DNA of 64,000 nt from Ptychodera flava (Eukaryota; Hemichordata; Enteropneusta; Ptychoderidae), in assembly GCF_041260155.1 (NCBI RefSeq), contig NC_091931.1, positions 28,713,154 to 28,777,153 of the forward strand, written 5' to 3'. Shown here piece after piece: positions 56,101 through 64,000 of the stretch. The notes below the pieces were generated by a model that ran no database searches, had not been told where the DNA came from, and saw only the letters and a list, made by a program, of their open reading frames with translations. Both the position numbers and the translations under genes were made by a program. The stretch's first letter is position 1. Every line of letters starts with the position of its first letter.

Positions 56101-58078
56101 GACTACACACAAAAACACGCGTTTGTAATGAACTAGTACCGCGACTGCGTGGAGAGTGTAGAAGTGCAAGTGCACTCGATTTTGGCGGGAGCATTCAAAG
56201 TAGCGAAATACTAGAACTCACCATTTTATAAGGAGGGATGAACATTGAAATGAATACTCCGAGAGATGCGATCACTTTATTCTGATTTTATTTTAGGTGA
56301 TTAAATATTAACAGGTTTGATTTCTAAAATAAGTATTTTTCAGAAGCTTTTTGAAATAATCATAAGACAACAAATCGACACCACATTTCATTTCGGTCAC
56401 CATAAAACTTGTAATCTAAGCCGGGGAATAGTCGTCGGTACCCTCCCATCCGCGACAGCGCCGATGAGACAACGAAATTTTGAAAAGGAAATTACAACTA
56501 CCATCCATGCAAGAACTGTGGAAAACTACGTTTTATAATGGAGACACAGCCCTGCCTCGCTAAACTAAGGTAGAATGAGGAAAGGATTGTTTGTAAGACA
56601 AAAGCTCTACAAAATTTGGTAGACGACTCGGCCGTTGAGCATTGTGGTAAATGTCCAACGTCGTCCATTGAAATAACCACACTCGATAAATTTGGACATC
56701 TAGTAGGCGAATTTGCTGTTCTTTCAGAACTGTTTTGATTTTTCCCGTTCTTTTCTGAAATGCGGCATTTCTAGGACGGCGTTTGGACAAAACGGTGCTT
56801 CATTATCAAGGCAAATACGACTCTGCAATCAAGACTCCCTGCAAGAGTGATGTACACTATGAAACTCCGATAATAGATCCCGTGGCAGAAAAACTACTCG
56901 TTGGATTTCTGCATCGTTTACCCGTATACAAAGATGCGGATAGCTATTGCCACTGCCATGATATGCATTATGTTGAATCATTCAAAAACGCGCAGAATAC
57001 AATGACAAACGCTTCGTTTTCGGACGAGAAACGTATACCATGACGCATGAGATCTAAGGAGTGTCGATCGATCGCCTGGCAACGTCATCACGGTTTGTAC
57101 AAATCCGAGGCGACGCCGCGCCGAACCTCTGCTCCAGTAAGACTTCGAAAAAGTCTATGTTCAAGACAAACCTATGGGGGAAATGAGTGGATGTATCGTA
57201 TGGAAAGTAAACCGTAAAATTGGGTGAAAATAGTATACGTAAAGTCACCGTGCAGTCATTGTTTACATTATGTGGCGTGCACGTTCTATTTTTGGAGGTG
57301 TTCAACCAGCTGTTTTAAATTGCTACTTTTTGTTCACAAAGAAACCATATAGTTATGTTTTGCTCCGCCCATTTTTATCGATTTTTCTCGGTAGGGCCCT
57401 ACCGAGAGTTACCCGTTTAAGCTTTTGCAGGAAAGTTCCCTTCCTATTTACTTTGACGATTCTAACAAATTAAGGGAGTCACTGCTTTCTTTACAGGTCA
57501 GACAAGTCTGCAAGTAAAAACTCATCGTCAATGACATAGTCCCCACTTGATCAAATATCTTAGAGCCCTGCATTGATTTCATTAGTTCTTGCATTGGTGC
57601 AGTCATCGCAGCGAAACAAATTGATGTGCATATTGAAATTCTATTACAATGTCACTGCACAATTAAGTTTGAATGGAATCGGTTGAGACACGTCTAAATA
57701 ATGGCCGTGGACATAATAAAACTGCCGTAACAAAATGGCCTCCTGGGATCCACATTTGATCGGATCGCGACATACATTGACATGCAAGTGTATGTTATAG
57801 CACTTTGTCCTTGTGCCAAGTTTAAATGAGGTTGGTTCCTGTGTACGTCTACGTAGTGACTCTAGACATGGAAAACATAACAAAATGGCCGCCATATCAG
57901 ATTGTATCATGAAACAAATCCATCTTCATATGTACGACGCAGTATTATGTCATTGTACAAATGTTAAAGCACATCTGTTCATGCATGTCTTTGTGACGGC
58001 TTTAGACATAAAAATTGAAACAAAATAGCCGCATACAAATGTAAATACACACACACACACACACACACACTATATATA

Positions 58079-58133
<55 letters not shown>

Positions 58134-58208
58134 CATAATATTGTTATTTTTACATAATATTGTTATTATAATAATAACAATAATATATATATATATATAA
58201 TATATATA

Positions 58209-58252
<44 letters not shown>

Positions 58253-59562
58253 GTTATTATTATTTCTATCATTTTTCCTTGGAACTCTCAACAGGGCTAC
58301 TATTGCCGAGAGTTACAATGTGTTCTGGGTTCAACTTGTGTCGGATCAAGTGAGTGGAGCTGTACAAGGTAATTTAATTTAATCGTTAAATCAGATTATA
58401 TTCAATTTAATTAAATCAATCTAAAACAGAAGAGACCTTTAATAATAAGCAATATGTAATGACTGTACAATCTAGGCCCTGGAAATCACTTTTCGTTCAG
58501 TTTAACGTACAGTTTAGTACACAAAGGTGAACAACACTGAAATTTTAATATCTCAACGAAACGTCCGGGCAAGTCGTTTAAAATCTCAATAAATGAATAG
58601 CTGGCGTCTGCGATGTTTAACAAAAAAGACAGCAAAACCACCCCATGGCTAACTAAATCGAAACTGAGTATGTGGTGAGATAGGGAAGATCCGTCGCTCG
58701 AGGGCGCTCTCTACGCTCCCTCCCCCCTTACTCGGGCGACGGATCTTTCAGTCTTGTGGTGAGAGAGACATGTCATTGCCGAATGCGACAGTGTTTCAGA
58801 ATGATAAAGTACAACAGTAAATGTAAATTTAATCTACATTTGGTTCTTTACGCGAACATTTGGAATCTAACTACACACAGTAAGCTTATGTCGTGGTGTT
58901 CTTTTTTGTTCATAGTGATGTGCCTATCCAAGCTTCCTTCACTGATTCTAAAATTGACTTATGATGACAGATAATACTCTGTTCCCCTGTGCAATCCTCT
59001 TTGCAACGTCTTGTCGATATTATGCTTTTTGTTATTAACGATGTTAGGGCCTACACCTTCTTCTAGGTTTCAATAATTTCCACAACATACGGGCTAGAAC
59101 TACTGTAATTTTTACGAATAATTTGTCGTCATAACAGTCATAACAAATTATGTTAATATTGTTGGCCTGACTTTTCCATTAGATGATTAGAGTACAAGAA
59201 TTATCTCACCTGTATGATTTCCGCGAAAAATCCACTTTATTTACTGTCAACGGTTGTTGAAATCAAAAGTTTAAATCAGTTGTCATAGCTTATAATGCAT
59301 TAAAGAAAAACCCGACTCAAACTTTGACATTCAAACACGGTGATGAGGGGACATTTATGAACCCTTGTGATTAAATTTACTCAATTTGGTTTAATTTCCC
59401 GGTTGAACAGAATGTTAACATCTTTGAACGAGGCTTGACGTAAATGCCACGAGTTCTGATATCGTCATCAATACACTTGTTTTTGTCTTCTTTCTTCCAG
59501 GTGCATCGCCCAATATACTATTGCTTCTTCTAGTGGCACTATTTGTATTCCTTGGGAAGTAG
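52950..59562 (+). CDS. Secreted Reeler-domain protein with probable GPI anchor
   Basis: Four exons (52950-53163, 54690-54909, 58295-58368, 59501-59562) give about 189 residues. Residues 1-21 are a signal peptide (MRVYFKLCVLAVVVSMPSVL). A complete Reeler domain follows: GAPTSACTSMRPGH, SPYSI, EYSPGETIT, VTIQGGDYRGVLLQVRK, CTNSNDAVTH, YTWTSSENVGAVQIV, ATIAESYNVFWVQLVS. The C terminus, ASPNILLLLLVALFVFLGK, is short and hydrophobic with no cytoplasmic tail, as in GPI signals. Reeler domains occur in reelin, spondin, ferric-reductase-like and insect defence proteins, and this stand-alone architecture most resembles the defence-type proteins. Exon 1 needs two compensating one-base shifts to read through. 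The last two exons lie between two long inverted repeats. Confidence 0.8.
53220..53354. mobile_element. Hairpin element 1 in Reeler intron 1
   Basis: AGCCTAGACTCTAAACGGAG at 53236 is matched by its reverse complement ending near 53342, and GAGTTCTGTTTGCC by GGCAAACAGAACTC. Arms are about 60 bases and the loop is short. A MITE-like foldback. Confidence 0.8.
53422..53509. mobile_element. Hairpin element 2 in Reeler intron 1
   Basis: AGCCCTACGAGTATG and TGTCCGGCTTTGGCT are matched by AGCCAAAGCCGGACA and CATACTCGTATAGGGCT across a loop of a few bases. It begins 70 bases after hairpin 1 and shares no obvious sequence with it. Confidence 0.8.
53850..54165 (+). repeat. GC-rich minisatellite of ~55-bp units
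   Basis: About six units built around GCAGCGGTGCGAATAAG and AAATTTCTTATTCGCCCC, diverging to the right. One isolated ACCGCTGCGGTGCGAATAG lies at 54413-54432. Each unit contains the self-complementary CACCGCTGCGGTG type. It lies in Reeler intron 1. Confidence 0.8.
54690..54909 (+). CDS. Reeler gene exon 2: domain core
   Basis: Acceptor ATTCTGTTAG and donor GTGAGT. Reads VTIQGGDYRGVLLQVRKVGE, TCTNSNDAVTHANTNLKGED and VYTWTSSENVGAVQIV, the diagnostic Reeler core (FRGFLLQAR and CxxxxAxTH types). Confidence 0.85.
54929..57420 (+). repeat. Left arm of a giant inverted repeat
   Basis: About 2.49 kb, starting ATTTAAAGCCCCAACTCCCG and ending with the palindrome CTCGGTAGGGCCCTACCGAG plus AGTTACC. It is repeated as its reverse complement at 59951-62449 with only scattered differences, several of them homopolymer length. 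An 84-codon frame (55533-55787) is identical in both arms. No transposase or known domain was recognised. It starts 20 bases after Reeler exon 2. Confidence 0.92.
57538..58040 (-). mobile_element. Fragment related to the AGTCCCCAC-ended element
   Basis: Starts AGTCCCCACTTGATCAA and carries diverged inverted units (CAAAATGGCCGCCATAT, GATCGGATCGCGACAT, TGTCCTTGTGCCAAGTT) of the 150-bp repeat at 11200-12280. It lies in the loop of the giant inverted repeat. Confidence 0.55.
58045..58256 (+). repeat. (CA)n and (TA)n microsatellite tract
   Basis: A CACACA run, then long TA runs interrupted by an inverted pair ATAATATTGTTATT and AATAACAATAATAT. It can form strong hairpins. It lies 40 bases before Reeler exon 3. 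Confidence 0.9.
58295..58368 (+). CDS. Reeler gene exon 3: domain end
   Basis: Acceptor CTCAACAG. Reads ATIAESYNVFWVQLVSDQVS GAVQ, the last strand of the domain. It has two donors in use distance: GTAATT at 58369 (gives the hydrophobic tail) and a strong GTGAGT at 58350 (gives a different ending). It sits in the loop of the inverted repeat. Confidence 0.8.
59501..59562 (+). CDS. Reeler gene exon 4: GPI-signal exon
   Basis: Acceptor TTTCTTCCAG. From the 58369 donor it reads ASPNILLLLLVALFVFLGK then TAG. From the 58350 donor it would instead read VHRPIYYCFF then TAG, with no anchor. Confidence 0.78.
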
Positions 59563-59950
59563 ACGATCTTTGTCAGGATTTTCCAACAACTGTCCAAAGT
59601 CGGGTTGTAAATGTAGTTTGGACAACATAATACAGGACGACTTTGCGTTAACTGTATATTTCATTTAGTGTACTGGGACTCTTCATTGCTGCTTTATTTC
59701 CGCAAAATCTGTCGATTAAATAAGTTTAAAGTAAACTGTAGATAAATAACATTCATATGCAAACATACAATGATCTCTAGGGTTGTTAAAGTTTAATTAC
59801 ATTTTTTATTCGGGTGCAATTATTACTTTACAATAGAACAGTTCTTGGAGTAGTGAAAAATTACGTACGAACAAATGTTGATCTTAGAGTGATCACGTGA
59901 CTTTCAATGGAAGTTTTCGGGACAGACTTTGAAATGTAAAAGCTTCAAGT

Positions 59951-62449
59951 TAAACCGGTAACTCTCGGTAGGGCCCTACCGAGAAAAATCGATAAAAATG
60001 GGCGGAGCAAAACATAACTAATATGGTATCTTTGTGAACAAAAAGTAGCAAATTAAAACAGCTGGTTGAACACCTCCAAAAATAGAACGTGTACGCCACA
60101 TAATGTAAACAATGACTGCACGGTGACTTTACGTATACTATTTTCACCCAATTTTACGGTTTACTTTCCATACGATACATCCACTCATTTCCCCATAGGT
60201 TTGTCTTGAACATAGACTTTTTCAAAGTCTTACTGGAGCAGAGGTTCGGCGCGGCGTCGCCTCGGATTTGTACAAACCGTGATGACGTTGCCAGGCGATC
60301 GATCGACACTCCTTAGTATCTCATGCGTCATGGTATACGTTTCTCGTCCGAAAACGAAGCGTTTGTCATTGTATTCTGTGCGTTTTTGAATGATTCAACA
60401 CAATGCATATCATGGCAGTGGCAATAGCTATCCGCATCTTTGTATACGGGTAAACGATGCAGAAATCCAACGAGTATGTTTTCTGCCACGGGATCTATTA
60501 TCGGAGTTTCATATTGTACTTCACTCTTGCAGGGAGTCTTGATTGCAGAGTCGTATTTGCCTTGATAATGAAGCCACCGTTTTGTCCAAACGCCGTCCTA
60601 GAAATGCCGCATTTCAGAAAGAAAGAACGGGAAAAAATCAAAACAGTTCTGAAAGAACAGCAAATTCGCCTACTAGATGTCCAAATTTATCGAGTGTGGT
60701 TATTTCAATGGACGACGTTGGACATTTACCACAATGCTCAACGGCCGAGTCGTCTACCAAATTTTGTAGAGCTTTTGTCTTACAAACAATCCTTTCCTCA
60801 TTCTACCTTAGTTTAGCGAGGCAGGGCTGTGTCTCCATTATAAAACGTAGTTTTCCACAGTTCTTGCATGGATGGTAGTTGTAATTTCCTTTTCAAAATT
60901 TCGTTGTCTCATCGGCGCTGTCGCGGATGGGAGGGTACCGACGACTATTCCCCCGGCTTAGATTACAAGTTTTATGGTGACCGAAATGAAATGTGGTGTC
61001 GATTTGTTGTCTTATGATATTTCAAAAAGCTTCTGAAAAATACTTATTTTAGAAATCAAACCTGTTAATATTTAATCACCTAAAATAAAATCAGAATAAA
61101 GTGATCGCATCTCTCGGAGTATTCATTTCAATGTTCATCCCTCCTTATAAAATGGTGAGTTCTAGTATTTCGCTACTTTGAATGCTCCCGCCAAAATCGA
61201 GTGCACTTGCACTTCTACACTCTCCACGCAGTCGCGGTACTAGTTCATTACAAACGCGTGTTTTTTGTGGTAGTCAGAGTCAGACTGATAATCACACTAT
61301 GTCAACTGGCTTTATGAAGATAGCGGTCATGATGAGCACTAGAGGTAGCCTCGGGAATTTTTTTGCCAGGAATGAATTGGAGCTAGCTGTGATGGGGATC
61401 GAGCGCGGACATTTGAGTGCAACTTATGGGACTGATTGGTACGGTGACCTCAGCTGCCGCCGGCGACGTTTGTCAACTCGACGTCTGATCAGCATAAGTG
61501 ACCCAGCAGTGACGACCGAATATGCCGAAGGCGATAGCAGGCGTCAAAAAAAATCTCGGTTTTGTCAGCACATTGGATTCTGGAGGCTACTTGGTTTGTG
61601 TTACATAGGCATGCACGGCTTCAGATCGGGAAAGAAAATGTATATCACTTTTGGAAACAGCTAAGCGTAAGCGATAGTTACGCATATCGCATTGCGATGA
61701 TCGCGCTTTCAACAGAACGTTGACTCGAGGGTAAAACTTGAAATTTGAAAAGAAGACAGAAGATATACAGACAGTGTAGACAAAGTGAGAGATCATGCCA
61801 GAATTTGTGCTGCCACTTGTCCGTGGTTTCAACCCGAACATACCAGACGTACTTTATGTCGGGTATAAATGACAGTATATAGGCCTTCCTGTCTGTAAAA
61901 TGTACGGCTCAGGTAGGCCAACATAAATGAAAACGGTCCTTTTCAGGACCAACAAATTTTCCAAAAAGAGAACTACCTAATCAAATGTGTTTGCATGTAT
62001 TTATTATACACAGTGTGTCTGCGTTTGTATCTTTCGGTACGCTCCGAGTATTTGGTATCTTTCCCCCGCGTTGAACAATCAACGCCACGTACGTAAAAAG
62101 TAAACAACGTATCGCTCATGACTCATTTGCAATTTGCATATCATGTCAATCATGCAGATTCAAACTGAACATCGAACGTTATACCGGCGATATTACCGGC
62201 AAATATTTTATCCTTTTCCTGGTTCCAGACGTCATTTCAAATTTAATTTCGTCAGAAACCAAGTATATTGTGCTCCAAATACTTATACACATATCCCTCA
62301 ATTTCCAAGAAAAAAATTAATCGGTAGATTTCTAAATTAACGGTTTTTATTGACGACGTCCAGAGCGTACCGAGTACGTTTGAATATCCCACCATTATGA
62401 CCACTCTCGTAGGTTCTCGCGCTTTTATACGGGAGTTGGGGCTTTAAAT
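59951..62449 (-). repeat. Right arm of a giant inverted repeat
   Basis: Reverse complement of 54929-57420, about 2.5 kb. Frames of 119 and 160 codons (60457-60816 and 61182-61664) have no recognised domain and partly fail in the other arm, so they are unlikely to be genes. The arm starts about 390 bases beyond the Reeler stop. Confidence 0.92.
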
Positions 62450-63337
62450 CAAACGTTTTAAAATTAACTGCCAGTATTTTTGTACTCAAGAAATGTAAAG
62501 TTTAATATTCAAAACATTGCATGAACCTGAGGTAACTGATAAAAGCGTTCATTCCAGCAACCACGCGTGCGTACACTTTCTACTTAACCAAAATTTACTT
62601 TCAAAGCAACAACAAAATATGATATTAGCTCTAGGAACACTTTGAATGTTTTGAAACCTTTGCATCTTTCAATCAAGATTTTATTGTACACAGGAAAATT
62701 CTTGGTAAGGCTGTGTACGTGTGCCTTCAGTAACTTTGGACTTGAACAAAGCAAAAGTACGGGTCACGGGCATCTCGGACGACAGGACCGTTTTGAGCTG
62801 TGAATGGTTATTTCTATTCTCTTAAGTAACAAGTTTACCTAATTGCTGATTCTGCCCCTGATTTTGAATTCAGTTTCACACTCATTGCCCCTTGTAGTTT
62901 GAGAGATAGCTCGTCATATAGTGTATCGGATGCATAGGCATGGAACTAAAATGTGCCAAATTCATAAGATGAGCCATACAAGTCGACCTTATTGCGTTAC
63001 GGAATCTTTGTAGACTATAGTCGGCCGGCAGCTGCCATATGACAAAAAAAAAGTTATACATGTAAATAGAAGTCATCGTTAAAGCTTTGCATACCGTAAG
63101 TTGTCAATGTTCTTTTGTGAAACGTATTTGTACCTTACTGATCGTTTTAAATCTACCTCGGGAAGTCAACTATAAACAGGATAACAAAGAGCGTTGTATG
63201 ATGAACATGTGTTGTATTCACGGAATTATCAAATACGCAAATAGCCTAAATAAAACATGAACCTCTAGTCGCGAGATCTACTTCTTTATGAAGTTCTGTT
63301 GTCCACTTACTAAGTAGTTGAACTCTTTGCATGTGTA

Positions 63338-63531
63338 TACATACATACATACATACATACATACATACATACATACATACATAATGCATGCATGCATGCA
63401 TGCATGCATGCATGCATGCATACAAACATACATATATACATACATACATACATACATACATACATACATACATACATACATACATACATACATACATACA
63501 TACATACATACATACATACATACATACATAC
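63338..63531 (+). repeat. (ATAC)n/(ATGC)n compound microsatellite
   Basis: ATAC units, then about nine ATGC units (63384-63420), then a long ATAC run. The pieces share a four-base phase. Open frames across it are repeat artefacts. Confidence 0.95.
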
Positions 63532-63699
63532 ATTCTTTCGTCAATGTATATTGTGTTATGATGACGTTCCAGGGTTGGGCTTTGCGGTAAATATGATTTC
63601 CTCGTACATTTGTATTTGCACCGCTTAAAATGTTCCTGTTGGTAAACTTTCATTTGGCACTGGTAGCTAAATATTGATCTTACTTTCCCCCTTCGACTT

Positions 63700-63942
63700 A
63701 AAGGGATATAGTCGTCGGAACTGCGCTCAAAGGTCGTATGGGACCCATACGACCCATGGCAACAATGTATCCAAGGCACAATGGTGATTGATGACAGTTA
63801 AAACATGTCTGCCATAATCTATCATCGTATAATTTAAATGTTGCCGCTCTGATGATGAGGTGCATCTTGATATCGTGCACGAAATACATTGTTTGTAAAC
63901 AAGAAACTCGCACAGGCGCAGTTCCGACGACTATATCCCTTT
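63700..63942. mobile_element. 243-bp MITE with AAAGGGATATAGTCGTCGG ends
   Basis: AAAGGGATATAGTCGTCGGA with AACTGCGC at the left is inverted as GCGCAGTT and CCGACGACTATATCCCTTT at the right, giving near-perfect terminal repeats of 27 bases. No coding capacity. Confidence 0.85.
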
Positions 63943-64000
63943 TTATTGCAATTAGGTTTATAATTTAACGGAAAAGACACCCTATCCTAACCGTAGACAA

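Larger units (their letters stand above)
62450..64000. other. Right flank, no gene recognised
   Basis: No coding frame with recognisable content on either strand apart from frames made by the microsatellite. It holds the ATAC/ATGC microsatellite and a MITE, listed separately. Confidence 0.5.

Noticed and set aside
60457-61664. Frames of 119 and 160 codons in the right inverted-repeat arm
   Set aside because: The equivalents in the other arm are shorter or shifted and no domain is recognised, so I did not call genes.
63246-63779. Frames of up to 177 codons with Met-Tyr-Val-Cys repeats
   Set aside because: They are translations of the ATAC/ATGC microsatellite.

Overview
The window looks like nuclear DNA from an invertebrate deuterostome: hemichordate, amphioxus or echinoderm grade. 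That is an inference and the species cannot be fixed. Reasons: short exons separated by AT-rich introns, many small inverted-repeat transposons and microsatellites, a RAP1/TERF2IP gene with the vertebrate-type Myb and C-terminal domains, and a GEMIN5-MRPL22 head-to-head pair that is also adjacent in human. No bacterial or organellar signals were seen.

Layout. 1-2523: a decayed, internally inverted locus of the zinc-finger plus tyrosine-recombinase (Crypton-like) type. 5245-14618 (+): the telomere protein gene TERF2IP (RAP1), 7 exons recognised; its N-terminal BRCT exon was not found. 11073-12358: an element carrying 150-bp tandem repeats inside a TERF2IP intron. 18394-42911 (-): GEMIN5, 25 exons, about 1850 residues, convergent with TERF2IP. 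33738-34587: a probable solo LTR inside GEMIN5. 44165-48850 (+): MRPL22, 7 exons, divergent from GEMIN5. 44370-45102: a large palindrome in an MRPL22 intron. 52950-59562 (+): a small secreted, probably GPI-anchored Reeler-domain protein, 4 exons. Two nearly identical 2.5-kb inverted repeats (54929-57420 and 59951-62449) enclose its last two exons. 62450-64000: microsatellites and a short inverted-repeat transposon, no gene recognised.

Function. The four host genes are unrelated in role: telomere protection (TERF2IP), snRNP assembly (GEMIN5), the mitochondrial ribosome (MRPL22) and an extracellular Reeler protein. GEMIN5 and the Reeler gene contain several apparent single-base frame breaks, mostly at short homopolymers, while splice sites and conserved residues are intact. 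This looks more like consensus-sequence error than pseudogenisation. The most interesting structure is the giant inverted repeat around the 3' exons of the Reeler gene, because recombination between its arms would flip those exons, including the membrane-anchor exon.
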